From assembly GCA_021324595.1 (NCBI GenBank), contig JAJPIV010000031.1, positions 1-62,703 of the forward strand: DNA of 62,703 nucleotides, read 5' to 3'. Source of the stretch: Actinomycetota bacterium (GTDB taxonomy: Bacteria > Actinomycetota > Actinomycetes > Streptosporangiales > Streptosporangiaceae). The position numbers and the translations under genes were made by a program. This document shows positions 1-9,373 of the stretch, piece after piece (within the stretch, counting starts at the first letter, position 1; each line of letters begins with the position of its first letter). The notes beneath the pieces are model-generated. The model did not search any database. It saw only the letters and a list, made by a program, of their open reading frames with translations, and was not told the DNA's origin.

Positions 1-738
1 GACGAGCTGACCCTGGAGATGGTCACCGACGAGGAGCGGGACTACATGTACGCCGAGTACGCCAAGGATCCGAAGATGAAGGCGAACATCGGGATCAGGC
101 GCCGGCTCGCGCCGTTGCTCGACAACGACCGCAACCAGCTGGAGCTGTTCACCGCGCTGCTGCTGTCGCTGCCCGGCTCGCCGGTCATGTACTACGGGGA
201 CGAGATCGGCATGGGCGACAACATCTGGCTCGGTGACCGGGACGGCGTGCGCACGCCGATGCAGTGGACACCCGATCGCAACGGCGGGTTCTCCAACTGC
301 GACCCGCAGCGCCTGTACATCCAGCCGAACATGGATCCGATCTACGGGTACCAGGCGCTCAACGTGGAGGCGCAGGAGCGGAACACCGCGTCACTGCTGC
401 ACTGGACCAGGCGCATGATCGAGATCCGCAAGCGCCACCCGGTATTCGGCCTCGGCGGCTACGCCGAGCTGACCTCGTCGAACCCGAGCGTGCTCGCGTT
501 CGTGCGCGAATACGGCGGCACGCAGACCAGCGAGCCGGCCGGCCACCCGATCCTGTGCGTGAACAACCTGTCCAAGTACCCCCAGCCGGTCGAACTCGAT
601 CTGAGCCGGTACAACGGGTACACGCCGGTCGAGTGCATGGGCGGTGTCGCCTTCCCACCGGTCGGTGAGCTCAGCTACCTGCTCACGCTGCCCGGGCACG
701 GCTTCTACTGGTTCGTGCTCGAACCGCCCGCCTCGTGA
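1..738 (+). CDS. treS: Trehalose synthase / maltose alpha-D-glucosyltransferase (3' part)
   Basis: The 5' end lies outside the window; about 245 C-terminal residues remain and the reading frame is open from base 1. TreS interconverts trehalose and maltose in the cytoplasm. The segment [20 protein letters not shown], followed by RTPMQW and a beta-sandwich C-terminal domain, is typical of the GH13 TreS subfamily. The next gene downstream encodes maltokinase, which would phosphorylate the maltose TreS makes and feed alpha-glucan synthesis; that link is known for actinobacteria and inferred here from adjacency. The catalytic residues lie in the missing part. Confidence 0.95.
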   Translation, partial: DELTLEMVTDEERDYMYAEYAKDPKMKANIGIRRRLAPLLDNDRNQLELFTALLLSLPGSPVMYYGDEIGMGDNIWLGDRDGVRTPMQWTPDRNGGFSNCDPQRLYIQPNMDPIYGYQALNVEAQERNTASLLHWTRRMIEIRKRHPVFGLGGYAELTSSNPSVLAFVREYGGTQTSEPAGHPILCVNNLSKYPQPVELDLSRYNGYTPVECMGGVAFPPVGELSYLLTLPGHGFYWFVLEPPAS

Positions 739-955
739 GCCCCGGCTCTGGCCTGCCCTGATTCGCGAGGCCGTCCGCCTCCGCGGCGCTGTAGGGACTC
801 CAGCAGCCGGCGCCGAGGGCGAGGCCGAGCCGAAGGCTGTGGACAGCCGCGCCAGAGCGGCCCGCGCTGGGGATGATGCCGCGGGCCGTGACGGTGGGGC
901 CGCTCAGCCGACCCCGGGCTGCCCCGCCCGGCCAGGCGGATGCTTGACTCGTGTG

Positions 956-3900
956 ATGACGCCTAGCGCGCTGGCAGACCTGCTGGCAGCCTGGCTGCCG
1001 GCCCAGCGCTGGTACGCGGGAAGCGGCACCCGCGTGGCACGCGCGGAGATCACCTCGGACGTCACGCTGGCCACGGGCGATCCCGAACTGAGGCACCTCA
1101 TCGTCGACGTCACGCCCGGCGCCGCTGAAGGGGGGCCAAGCGGCGGCGGCACGGACGGCGGCGGCACGGACGACGGCGCCGGCGCGGTCAGCTACCAGGT
1201 CCTCGTCGGCATCCGGTCTCGCCTGCCCGCCGGCCTTGCCGGCGCCCGGATCGGCCGTCTGCCGGACGGCCGGGTCGCCTACGACGGCACGAGCGACCCG
1301 CAGCTCACCGCCGTGCTGCTGCGGGGAATCGCCGCGCAGCGCCGGGCCGGGCCGCTGCGGTTCGCCGCCGAGCCCGGGGCGCGCATAGAGCCGGGATGGC
1401 CCGGCCGGACGTTGCCGCCGCTGCAGACCAACACCAGCGTCGTCTTCGGCGAACGCGCGATCCTCAAGGTGCTGCGCCGCCCGTTCGAGGGACGTCACCC
1501 CGACCTGGAGGTGCCCGCGGCGCTCGCCAGGCTCGGATCGACCCTGGTCGCAGCGCCGCTCGGGTGGATCGAGCTCGCCGCCGGCACGGTGCCGTCACAG
1601 CGGGCCGCCCGGCCATCCGGGGCGCGCGCGGCCGAGCCGGCCATCCTGGCGATCCTGTCCGAGTTCGTCGCCGACGCCACCGACGGGTGGTCGCTGGCCA
1701 CCGCCAGCCTGCGCGAACCGGATCCGGACTTCTCCGGCCAGGCCCGCCTGCTCGGTGAGGCAACGGCCCGGCTCCACGCCGAGCTAGCCAGCGCGTTCGG
1801 CACGCGCGAGCTGACCAGCGGGGATCTCGCGGAGCTGGCAGCGGGCCTGACGGCCGAGCTGGAGCGCGCCATCGCGGCCGTGCCGGACCTGGCCGACCAC
1901 GCGGCGGCGGTCCGCTCCTGCTACGCCGAGGTGGCGTCGGTCCGGGCGCCGGTCCCCGTGCAGCGAGTCCACGGGGACTACCACCTGGCTCAGGTTCTGG
2001 CCAGCAAGGACGGCTGGATCGTCCTTGATTTCGAGGGCGAGCCGTCAGTGCCGCTGGCGCTGCGCCGCGAGCATGCCCCGGCGCTGCGGGACGTCGCCGG
2101 GATGCTCCGCTCGTTCGACTACGCGGCCAGCCACGAGATGCTCCAGCATCCGGATGACCGGCGGCTCGCGGCGCTCGCCCCCGGCTGGGCACGCGCCTGC
2201 CAGGACGCGTTCTGCGCCGGGTACGCGGCCGCTGGCGGCGCCGATCCGAGGGAGAACGCCGTGCTGCTGCGCGCGCTGACCCTCGCCAAGGCGGTGTACG
2301 AGGCGGTGTACGAGGCCAGGCACCGGCCGGACTGGCTCCCGATACCGCTCGCCGCCCTCGCCCGGGAGACCTCGGAGCGTGCCCGCCCGCCCGGCGGGCC
2401 CGCCGACCCGGTCGACCGCAACGAGGTCACCGCGATCGTCGAGGGCCGCCACCATGACCCGCACGCCGTGCTCGGCGCCCACCCGGGCGACGATGGCACC
2501 ACCACGATCCGGGCGCTGCGGCCGCTGGCCCGCGAGGTCGCCGTCGTGCTGCCGGGCGGCGCCAGGCACCCGATGCGGCACGTCGCCGAAGGCGTGTTCT
2601 CCGTGACGATTCCCATGGTGAACGCGACTGACTACCTGATCGCCGCTCGCTATGAACCCGATGGCCCCGAGGTCGTCACCGACGACCCCTACCGCCACCT
2701 GCCCGCGCTCGGGGATCTGGATCTGCACCTGATCGCCGAGGGCAGGCACGAGGAGCTGTGGCGGGCGCTGGGCGCCAGGGTGCTGCCCGGGCAGGGCGGG
2801 ACCGCGTTCGCCGTGTGGGCGCCGAACGCCACCGGAGTGCGGGTCATCGGCGACTTCAACCATTGGGACGGCCGCGGCCACCCGATGCGCTCGCTCGGCG
2901 CGTCCGGCGTCTGGGAGCTGTTCGTCCCCGGCGTCGGCACGGGCACCAGGTACAAGTACGAGATCCGCAGCCGGGACGGGACCTGGCACCGCAAGGCCGA
3001 CCCGATGGCGGCCTACGCCGAGGAGCCGCCCGCGACCGCCTCGGTGGTCTTCGAGTCCCGGCACTCCTGGGGCGACGCTGCCTGGATGGCGCGGCGCCGC
3101 ACCGCGGATCCGCTGACCATGCCAATGAGCATCTACGAGGTCCACCTCGGCTCGTGGCGCCCCGGGCTCAGCTACTCACAGCTGGCCGAGGAGCTCGTTC
3201 CCTACGTCCTGGAGCGCGGTTTCACCCACGTCGAGTTCCTTCCGGTGGCAGAGCACCCATTCGGCGGATCCTGGGGCTACCAGGTCACGTCCTATTACGC
3301 GCCGTCCGCGAGGTTCGGCACGCCGGATGAGTTCCGGGCGCTGATCGACCGGCTGCACCGGGCCGGGATCGGGGTGATCCTCGACTGGGTGCCCGCTCAC
3401 TTTCCACGCGACGCATGGGCGCTGGCCAGCTTCGACGGCACGGCGCTGTACGAGCACGCCGACCCGCGCCGCGGCGCGCACCCGGACTGGGGAACTCTGA
3501 TCTTCGACTACGGCCGCAGCGAGGTGCGGAACTTCCTCGTCGCGAACGCGGTCTACTGGCTGGAGGAGTTCCACGCCGACGGGCTGCGCGTGGACGCGGT
3601 CGCCTCGATGCTGTACCTGGACTACTCCCGCGGCCCGGGCGAGTGGACGCCGAACGTGCTGGGCGGCCGGGAGAACCTGGATGCGGTGTCGTTCCTGCAG
3701 GAGGTGAACGCGACCTGCTACAAGCGCGCGCCGGGGATCGTGATGATCGCCGAGGAGTCCACCGCGTGGCCGGGGGTGACCAGGCCGGTCCACCTCGGCG
3801 GGCTCGGGTTCGGCCTGAAGTGGAACCTGGGCTGGATGCACGACACGCTCGCCTACCTGTCTCACGACCCGGTCTTCCGCCGCTACCACCACAATGAACT

Positions 3901-4561
3901 GACGTTCTCGATGATGTACGCCTACAGCGAGAACTTCGTGCTGCCGCTGTCCCACGACGAGGTGGTCCACGGCAAGGGCTCGCTGCTGGCCAAGATGCCG
4001 GGGGACGACTGGCGCAAGTTCGCCACGCTCCGTGCGCTGCTGGCCTACATGTGGGCGCACCCGGGGAAGCAGCTGCTGTTCATGGGATCAGAGTTCGGCC
4101 AGCGGGGCGAATGGTCGCAGGAGCACGGCCTTGACTGGAGCGCGCTCGGCGGCCAGGCCCACGCCGGGGTCCGACGGCTGGTGGACGACCTGAACGCCGC
4201 CTACCGCCGCCTCGAGGCGCTCTGGCGAGAGGACTTCTCACCGGCCGGGTTCAGCTGGATCGACGCGAACGACGCAGCCGGGAACGTGATCTCCTTCCTG
4301 CGATTCGCCGCGGCCGCCCCGGCCGTGGCCTGCGTCGTCAACTTCTCCGGCACGCCGCACCACGACTACCGGGTGGGACTGCCGTGGCCTGGCCGGTGGC
4401 ACGAGGTGATCAACACCGACGCCGCCGAGTACGGCGGCAGCGGAGTCGGCAATCTCGGCGGCGTCGAGGCCGAGCCCATGCCCTGGCACGGCCGTCCGGC
4501 CTCGGCGGCGCTCACGCTGCCGCCACTGGGCGTGCTCTGGCTCACCGCCGAGCGCGACTGA
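956..4561 (+). CDS. Maltokinase-glycogen branching enzyme fusion protein
   Basis: A single uninterrupted frame of about 1201 residues carries two enzymes. Residues 1 to about 475 are a maltokinase (Mak/Pep2): N-terminal cap with [19 protein letters not shown]-binding NTSVVF...AILKV, and the kinase loop [11 protein letters not shown] followed by DFEGEP. Residues from about 485 to the end are a complete GlgB: N-terminal module ([13 protein letters not shown]), CBM48 (GDFNHWDG), GH13 barrel with [12 protein letters not shown] (nucleophile Asp), IAEESTAWP (acid/base Glu) and [10 protein letters not shown]. Maltokinase makes maltose-1-phosphate for GlgE, and GlgB adds alpha-1,6 branches. They are usually separate neighbouring genes; fusion of maltokinase to TreS is the better-known variant. 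The start is ATG 956 (GTG 953 is possible). The 217 bp after treS show nothing obvious. The 3' end overlaps the convergent Nudix gene by 20 bp. Confidence 0.93.
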   Translation: MTPSALADLLAAWLPAQRWYAGSGTRVARAEITSDVTLATGDPELRHLIVDVTPGAAEGGPSGGGTDGGGTDDGAGAVSYQVLVGIRSRLPAGLAGARIGRLPDGRVAYDGTSDPQLTAVLLRGIAAQRRAGPLRFAAEPGARIEPGWPGRTLPPLQTNTSVVFGERAILKVLRRPFEGRHPDLEVPAALARLGSTLVAAPLGWIELAAGTVPSQRAARPSGARAAEPAILAILSEFVADATDGWSLATASLREPDPDFSGQARLLGEATARLHAELASAFGTRELTSGDLAELAAGLTAELERAIAAVPDLADHAAAVRSCYAEVASVRAPVPVQRVHGDYHLAQVLASKDGWIVLDFEGEPSVPLALRREHAPALRDVAGMLRSFDYAASHEMLQHPDDRRLAALAPGWARACQDAFCAGYAAAGGADPRENAVLLRALTLAKAVYEAVYEARHRPDWLPIPLAALARETSERARPPGGPADPVDRNEVTAIVEGRHHDPHAVLGAHPGDDGTTTIRALRPLAREVAVVLPGGARHPMRHVAEGVFSVTIPMVNATDYLIAARYEPDGPEVVTDDPYRHLPALGDLDLHLIAEGRHEELWRALGARVLPGQGGTAFAVWAPNATGVRVIGDFNHWDGRGHPMRSLGASGVWELFVPGVGTGTRYKYEIRSRDGTWHRKADPMAAYAEEPPATASVVFESRHSWGDAAWMARRRTADPLTMPMSIYEVHLGSWRPGLSYSQLAEELVPYVLERGFTHVEFLPVAEHPFGGSWGYQVTSYYAPSARFGTPDEFRALIDRLHRAGIGVILDWVPAHFPRDAWALASFDGTALYEHADPRRGAHPDWGTLIFDYGRSEVRNFLVANAVYWLEEFHADGLRVDAVASMLYLDYSRGPGEWTPNVLGGRENLDAVSFLQEVNATCYKRAPGIVMIAEESTAWPGVTRPVHLGGLGFGLKWNLGWMHDTLAYLSHDPVFRRYHHNELTFSMMYAYSENFVLPLSHDEVVHGKGSLLAKMPGDDWRKFATLRALLAYMWAHPGKQLLFMGSEFGQRGEWSQEHGLDWSALGGQAHAGVRRLVDDLNAAYRRLEALWREDFSPAGFSWIDANDAAGNVISFLRFAAAAPAVACVVNFSGTPHHDYRVGLPWPGRWHEVINTDAAEYGGSGVGNLGGVEAEPMPWHGRPASAALTLPPLGVLWLTAERD

Positions 4562-5528
4562 CGCCGTGACGGCTCTCGCCCCGGGGCATCGGCCCCGGGG
4601 CGCCCCCGGCCCCGGCGGGCAGGCCGAGCAACCAGCGCGGCCCGGTCACCGCGGCACCCGCCTCCTGGCACCTGGACCGCAGTTCCCGGTCCGCGGTCAC
4701 CACGATGACGGGCCCGGCCAGGGTGCCATCCCCGGAGCTCCTCACCTGGCGGACGATCTCATCGTCGCCCGAGCCAGTCGCCGCGACCACGCGCATCCGG
4801 CTCCCGGACCGGTCGCCTGCGGCTGGCGCGCCGTTGCCGTCTCCGCCCCGCGCGGCCGCGGCGGCGCCCTCAAGCACCACCGCGAACCGCGGGAACCACC
4901 AGGAGAGCGCAGGCAGCCCGGCCGGCTCGGGAAGCGCCGGGATCCCGCGCGCGGCGAGCACGGCGACCTGCTGGCACAACCGCGCGGCGGCGCCGGCCCG
5001 ATCCCGCCACCATCCGTCCGGGCGCGAGCCGATCACGTTCGCCGCGTCCACGACGACAAGGGGCGGCGCCAGCGCGCCGCGCAACGCCGGCCACTGGGAC
5101 GCCACCCCGGGATGCAGCCGCAGCCGGTCCACCCGAGCCTCGGGCACCCAAGCGACCTGGCTGGTCTCCTCGCTGGCCGCCGCCGCCTCGAGCGGGGCGG
5201 CCACGCTGGCCAGCACGGTCTGGTAGGCCCAGCCACCGTGATCGTCGTCCCACAGGCCGTGCACGGCGATCTCCGCCGTGTCGATTGCGCACTCCTCGGC
5301 CGCTTCCCGCAGCGCAGCGCACTCGGCGGACTCGTGGCTGTCCCGCGCTCCGCCCGGCAGCCCCCAGGTGCCGCCGTGGCTGCCCCAGCGGCTGCGCCGC
5401 TGCAGCAGCACGGAGGGCCGTCCGGCGCTGTCGGGGGCGGCAAGCAGCAACCCGGCGGCCCCGTGCCGGCCCCAGTGCCGGTGACCGAGGCCGCACCTGG
5501 TCCAGCCATTGCCATCATGCGCGGTCAT
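4542..5528 (-). CDS. Nudix hydrolase fused to a NYN/PIN-like domain
   Basis: About 328 residues from ATG 5528. The N-terminal half is a Nudix hydrolase: the Nudix box runs from [12 protein letters not shown] to REAAEECAI and fits Gx5Ex7REUxEExGU, so a nucleoside-diphosphate-linked substrate is expected. The C-terminal half has [17 protein letters not shown], then GSGDDEIV and [12 protein letters not shown], the spaced acidic residues expected of a NYN/PIN-fold metal-dependent nuclease. The substrate of neither half can be read from sequence. A role in cleaning or turning over modified nucleotides or RNA ends is only inference. It is transcribed toward maltokinase-glgB and is divergent from sppA, with 34 bp between the starts. 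Confidence 0.85.
   Translation of the reverse strand: MTAHDGNGWTRCGLGHRHWGRHGAAGLLLAAPDSAGRPSVLLQRRSRWGSHGGTWGLPGGARDSHESAECAALREAAEECAIDTAEIAVHGLWDDDHGGWAYQTVLASVAAPLEAAAASEETSQVAWVPEARVDRLRLHPGVASQWPALRGALAPPLVVVDAANVIGSRPDGWWRDRAGAAARLCQQVAVLAARGIPALPEPAGLPALSWWFPRFAVVLEGAAAAARGGDGNGAPAAGDRSGSRMRVVAATGSGDDEIVRQVRSSGDGTLAGPVIVVTADRELRSRCQEAGAAVTGPRWLLGLPAGAGGAPGPMPRGESRHGVSRARR
4577..4602 (+). terminator. Hairpin terminator downstream of maltokinase-glgB
   Basis: A perfect 10-bp stem (CGCCCCGGGG with CCCCGGGGCG, loop CATCGG) begins 16 nt after the stop codon. It lies inside the 3' end of the convergent Nudix-NYN gene. No U-tract follows, which is common for actinobacterial terminators. Confidence 0.5.
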
Positions 5529-5549
5529 CCCCGCCGACGATAGCTGACC

Positions 5550-5555
5550 TAGGCT
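5550..5555 (+). promoter_or_regulatory. Leaderless-type -10 box of sppA
   Basis: TAGGCT ends 8 nt before the ATG at 5563, with no ribosome binding site between. Spacing fits an actinobacterial TAnnnT -10 element whose transcript starts at or next to the start codon. Confidence 0.5.
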
Positions 5556-5562
5556 GGATGTC

Positions 5563-7368
5563 ATGGACTCAGCGCTGACCGGCTCACTCGCCAGGCTTGC
5601 CAGGCAGCGGACGGCCCCCCTCATCCTTGAGCTCGACCTGACCGACGGCGTCATCGAGACCCGGCCTCCCGACCCCGTGGGCGCGGTGATGGCCAGGCAT
5701 CAGCCCGTGATCGGCGACATCGTCGCCGCGCTGCGGCTGGCTGCCGACGACCGGCGCGTGCGGGCGCTGGTCGCCAAGGTCGGCGGGCGGCCCATCGGCC
5801 TTGGCATCGTGCAGGAACTGCGGGAGGCGGTCAGGCGATTCGCCGCCACCGGCAAGCCGGCGGTCGCCTGGGCCGAAACCTTCGGCGAGCACACCGAGGG
5901 CAGCATCCCCTACTACCTGGCGACCGCGTTCACCACGATCTACCTGCAGCCCTCCGGCGGGCTCGGCCTGACCGGGCTCGCCGTCGAGCGCAGGTTCCTG
6001 CGGGGCGCCCTCGACAGGCTCGGCGTGACCATGCAGGTCGGGGCGCGCCATGAGTACAAGAGCGCCGCCGAGCAGTTCACCGAGCGCGGGTTCTCTGGCC
6101 CGGCCAGGGAGGCCACGGAGCGTGTCGCGGAGTCCGTCACCAGGCAGATCGCCGAGGCGATCGCCGAGCGCGCCTCGGTCTCCCGCGATGAGGCGACCCG
6201 GCTGATCCTGCAGGGCCCGTACCTGGCGGATCAGGCGCTGGCCGCCAGGCTGGTCGATGCCCTCGGTTACCGCGACGAGGTGTATGCCGCCGTCCGCAAG
6301 CAGGTGGCGGGCGCCGGCCCTGCGGCGGACGGCGCCGGATCGGCCGGCCCGGACCGGCCCGAGCTCCTCTACCTCGGCCGGTACCTGCGCTCCAGGGAAC
6401 TGGCCAACCGCGCCCGGCAGCTCGCCGGCCCGCGCCAGCGGGTGGTGGCGGTGATCCGCGCCGTCGGCGCGATCCGGCGCGGGCGCAGCGGGCGGAGCCC
6501 GGTCTTCGGCACGGCGATGGGATCGGACAGCATCACCGCGGCCCTGCGGTCGGCCGCGGCCGATCCGCGCGTCGGGGCGATCGTGCTCCGGGTGAACAGC
6601 CCTGGCGGCTCTTACGTCGCCTCGGACGCGATCTGGCGCGAGGTGGTGCGCGCCAGGGCCGCGGGCAAGCCGGTGGTCGTGTCGATGAGCGACGTGGCCG
6701 CCTCGGGCGGCTACTTCATCTCGATGGCAGCGGACGCGATCGTCGCGCAGCCGGGTACGGTGACCGGCTCCATCGGCGTCATCCTCGGCAAGCCCGTGCT
6801 CGGCGAGATGCTCGGCAGGGCGGGAATCACGACGGACTCGGTGGTCACCGGCCGCCACGCGGCGATGTTCTCGGTGGCCCAGCCGTTCACCGACGAGGAG
6901 TGGGCGCTCGTCAACCAGTGGCTCGATAGCATCTACGCCGACTTCACCGGGAAGGTCGCGGCCGGTCGCGGCCTGCCGGCGGAGCGGGTCCACGAGATCG
7001 CCAGAGGGCGGATCTGGATCGGCGAGGACGCGCGCGAGCACGGGCTGGTCGATGAGCTCGGGGGCCTGGAGGAGGCGGCGAGCATCGCCCGGCGCCGCGC
7101 TGGCCTGCCCGCCACAGCACCGCTGACCGGATACCCGCGGATGGGGCCGCTCGACCGGCTCAGGCCGGCCTTCAGCAGCGAGGATCGCAAGGCGGCGGCC
7201 CGCACCAGCGTGGCCCCGTCCCTGGCGGACGGCGCGGGCGCGCTCGCCGGCGCCGTCGTCGCGGACCTGCTTGCCGAGACCTGGGGGCCGGTGGCGGGCC
7301 TGGCGGCGCGCCTCGGGCTGCCTGCGCACGGCCCGCTGATGCTCCCCGGCGCCTGGACCTTCATGTGA
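5563..7368 (+). CDS. sppA: Signal peptide peptidase SppA, 67 kDa type
   Basis: 601 residues with two tandem ClpP-fold peptidase S49 halves. The family uses a Ser-Lys dyad split between halves: Lys166 in HEYKSAAEQFTE of the N-terminal half and Ser381 in SDVAASGGYF of the C-terminal half are both present. The length matches the long, E. coli-like class. SppA degrades signal-peptide remnants in or at the membrane. No N-terminal hydrophobic anchor is visible, so this copy may be peripheral or cytoplasmic. The last 4 nt overlap the GTG of the flavin reductase-like gene, so the two are probably co-translated. Confidence 0.93.
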   Translation: MDSALTGSLARLARQRTAPLILELDLTDGVIETRPPDPVGAVMARHQPVIGDIVAALRLAADDRRVRALVAKVGGRPIGLGIVQELREAVRRFAATGKPAVAWAETFGEHTEGSIPYYLATAFTTIYLQPSGGLGLTGLAVERRFLRGALDRLGVTMQVGARHEYKSAAEQFTERGFSGPAREATERVAESVTRQIAEAIAERASVSRDEATRLILQGPYLADQALAARLVDALGYRDEVYAAVRKQVAGAGPAADGAGSAGPDRPELLYLGRYLRSRELANRARQLAGPRQRVVAVIRAVGAIRRGRSGRSPVFGTAMGSDSITAALRSAAADPRVGAIVLRVNSPGGSYVASDAIWREVVRARAAGKPVVVSMSDVAASGGYFISMAADAIVAQPGTVTGSIGVILGKPVLGEMLGRAGITTDSVVTGRHAAMFSVAQPFTDEEWALVNQWLDSIYADFTGKVAAGRGLPAERVHEIARGRIWIGEDAREHGLVDELGGLEEAASIARRRAGLPATAPLTGYPRMGPLDRLRPAFSSEDRKAAARTSVAPSLADGAGALAGAVVADLLAETWGPVAGLAARLGLPAHGPLMLPGAWTFM

Positions 7369-7880
7369 GTGAACCGGATCGCGCGGCTGGCCCGCCCGGT
7401 GAGTTCGCAACCGCCCTCACCGCGCTGGCCAGCGCGGTCACGCTGCTGACGATCGCCGACGGGCGGGACGACGTCGGGGTGACGGTCAGCGCGTTCTGCC
7501 CCGTCTCGATGCGCCCGCCGCTGATCTCGGTCGGTTTGTCCGACTCCGGATATCCCGCAGAGGTCCTCGGCCGCGTGAGCCGGTTCGCGGTCACGGTGCT
7601 CTCGGCCGGCCAGCGAGTGCTGGCCGGCCGGTTCGCCGCGTCGGGCCGGCCCAGCGCCCGGCTGCTGCTTGAGGACACACCCCACCGCCGGGGCGGGTTC
7701 TCCGGCGCCCTGATCCCGGATGGCGCCCTGTTCGCCCTCGAATGCGAGGCGAGCTCACGGATCCCGGCCGGTGACCACCTGCTGGTCATCGCGGACGTGC
7801 GCGCCGTGCAGATCCTCAGCGCCTCGGCGGACCCGCTGATCCGGTTCGACGGCCGGTATCCGGCACTGGCCCGGCCATAG
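7365..7880 (+). CDS. Flavin reductase-like (FMN-binding split barrel) protein
   Basis: 171 residues. The stretch FATALTALASAVTLLTI, then VTVSAFCPVSMRPPLISVGL and the later FSGALIPDGALFALECE, matches the flavin reductase-like domain, in which flavin is bound non-covalently and reduced with NAD(P)H. GTG 7365 overlaps the sppA stop codon (GTGA), so the pair forms an operon. No partner monooxygenase lies nearby, so the physiological role is open; an independent FMN-binding reductase is the likeliest reading. Confidence 0.85.
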   Translation: MSEPDRAAGPPGEFATALTALASAVTLLTIADGRDDVGVTVSAFCPVSMRPPLISVGLSDSGYPAEVLGRVSRFAVTVLSAGQRVLAGRFAASGRPSARLLLEDTPHRRGGFSGALIPDGALFALECEASSRIPAGDHLLVIADVRAVQILSASADPLIRFDGRYPALARP

Positions 7881-7920
7881 CCGGGCGGAAATACCCTCGC
7901 CGCCGCGTTCCTGCGGTCGG

Positions 7921-7926
7921 TAGCCT
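7921..7926 (+). promoter_or_regulatory. Leaderless-type -10 box of the GNAT gene
   Basis: TAGCCT ends exactly 7 nt before ATG 7933, with no Shine-Dalgarno sequence between. Confidence 0.5.
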
Positions 7927-7932
7927 GCCGCA

Positions 7933-8439
7933 ATGCTCCGCCTGAGACCGCTGCGAGCCAGTGACGAGGCCGAGTTCCGTGCCGGGCACGCGCAACTGGC
8001 CGCCGAGGGCGTCGTCTTCGGCCTGGCCTTTGAGCCGGGGATGCCGTGGGACGAGTACCTGCAGGTGCTTGAGCGCTTCCGGGCCGGAGCCGATCTGCCG
8101 GAGCGCTTCGTGCCAAGCACGCTTCTGGTCGCGGAGGTGGACGGCCAGATCGTGGGCCGCGTCTCGATCAGGCACCGGCTCAACGACGCACTGCTTCGCG
8201 AGGGCGGGCACATCGGCTACTGCGTGCTGGCGGCGCACCGCCGCCGGGGATACGCGACGCAGATGCTGCGGCAGGCGCTGGTGATCGCCCGCTCGCTCGG
8301 CATCGACCGCGTGCTGGTCACCTGCGACGACGACAACACGGGCTCGATCAAGGCGATTGAAGCCTGCGGCGGGCGGCTGGACTCGGTGCTGCCGGGCGAT
8401 TCCGGTGCCCCTGGCGTGCGGCGATACTGGTTCGACTGA
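7933..8439 (+). CDS. GNAT family N-acetyltransferase
   Basis: 168 residues. It opens with LRLRPLRASDEAEF and contains the acetyl-CoA-binding motif A region (HIGYCVLAAHRRRGYATQML), where RRRGYA supplies the Q/RxxGxG/A pyrophosphate loop, followed by the motif-B-like CDDDNTGSIKAIEACGG typical of the RimJ/RimL-like branch. The acceptor cannot be predicted. The 52-bp gap before it carries its own promoter signature, so it need not be part of the sppA operon. Confidence 0.88.
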   Translation: MLRLRPLRASDEAEFRAGHAQLAAEGVVFGLAFEPGMPWDEYLQVLERFRAGADLPERFVPSTLLVAEVDGQIVGRVSIRHRLNDALLREGGHIGYCVLAAHRRRGYATQMLRQALVIARSLGIDRVLVTCDDDNTGSIKAIEACGGRLDSVLPGDSGAPGVRRYWFD

Positions 8440-8544
8440 GGTCGCGCTCGGCGTCGTCGGAGGTGGGCGGGATCCGCAGGTCACGGACGAAGCGCCGCAC
8501 GTCGTCTTCGCGGTCGCGCAGTCGCCATCGGACTGGTCGGCGGC

Positions 8545-8550
8545 TAGTCT
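8545..8550 (+). promoter_or_regulatory. Leaderless-type -10 box of the toxin-antitoxin operon
   Basis: TAGTCT ends 7 nt before GTG 8557. The same TAGTCT hexamer sits in front of the Rieske oxygenase gene at 57195. Confidence 0.5.
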
Positions 8551-8556
8551 GACTGT

Positions 8557-8793
8557 GTGGAGTCTGTGGGCGCTTACGAGGCGAAGACCCACCTGCCCCG
8601 GCTGCTTGATGAGGTGGCGGAGGGCAGGAGCATCGTGATCACCAAGCACGGCAATCCGGTGGCCCGGCTGGTGCCCGCTCACGGGGCTCGCCTCACGGCG
8701 GGCGAGGTGATCGCCGCCTTGCGGCAGGCACGGCGCGGGGTCACGCTCGGCGGGCTGTCCCTGGCGGACCTGATTGCCGAGGGGCGGCGCTGA
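8557..8793 (+). CDS. Type II antitoxin, Phd/YefM family
   Basis: 78 residues. The N-terminal fold (VGAYEAKTHLPRLLDEVAEG, then IVITKHGNPVARLVP) is the Phd/YefM DNA-binding domain, which dimerises and autorepresses its operon. The C-terminal tail (GGLSLADLIAEGRR) would wrap the toxin. The start is GTG and the stop codon touches the toxin's GTG start, giving tight translational coupling with the antitoxin made first. Confidence 0.92.
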   Translation: MESVGAYEAKTHLPRLLDEVAEGRSIVITKHGNPVARLVPAHGARLTAGEVIAALRQARRGVTLGGLSLADLIAEGRR

Positions 8794-9204
8794 GTGCCGT
8801 TCGTGGTCGATGCGTCGGTGACGCTGGCCTGGTGCTTTGAGGATGAGGCGACGCCGGGGACCGAGGCCCTCCTCGACCTGCTGGCCGGCGACACCGCGGT
8901 GGTGCCCGGCTTGTGGGAGCTTGAGGTCTCCAATGTCCTGCTGGCCGGCGAGCGGCGCGGCAGGCTGACCGAGGCGCAGGGTGCCCGGTTCGTAGCCCTG
9001 CTCGGCCAGCTGCCGATCCTGGTGGATACGGCCAGCGCCGACATGGGAGCCGTCCTGGCAGCGGGCCGCCGCCACGGCCTGACCGCCTACGACGCCGCCT
9101 ACCTGGTCCTCGCCGAACGCGAAGGGCTGCCGCTGGCCACCTTCGATGCGAAGCTGCAGGCTGCCGCCCGGGCCGCGGGCGTAGCCGTCATGACCGGATC
9201 CTGA
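8794..9204 (+). CDS. VapC-type PIN-domain toxin
   Basis: 136 residues. The PIN-domain acidic residues are all present: Asp6 (VVDAS), Glu44 (WELEVSN), Asp100 (TAYDAAYL) and Asp118 (ATFDAKL), so it should be an active Mg-dependent ribonuclease. VapC toxins cleave specific tRNAs or rRNA; the target here is unknown. It starts with GTG immediately after the antitoxin stop codon. The 169 bp after it, up to hutI, hold no recognisable gene. Confidence 0.92.
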   Translation: MPFVVDASVTLAWCFEDEATPGTEALLDLLAGDTAVVPGLWELEVSNVLLAGERRGRLTEAQGARFVALLGQLPILVDTASADMGAVLAAGRRHGLTAYDAAYLVLAEREGLPLATFDAKLQAAARAAGVAVMTGS

Positions 9205-9373
9205 CCGCGGCGGCCATACTCCATGCAATGGCCCGGTCCGGTGCTGCCCGACTGGCTACGGCTGGTCGCGGCTGGGGCGCGGCTGGATCGGCACGCTCGT
9301 CCCCGGACCGAGGACGTAGGGATAGGCGTAAGCCGGAGGGTTGGTCCCCGGTCGGTTCGCCCACCTGCCCCGC

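Noticed and set aside
644-955. N-terminal extension of the maltokinase-GlgB protein by 104 residues
   Set aside because: The extension is low-complexity, overlaps the treS coding end and does not resemble the maltokinase cap, which begins at [10 protein letters not shown].
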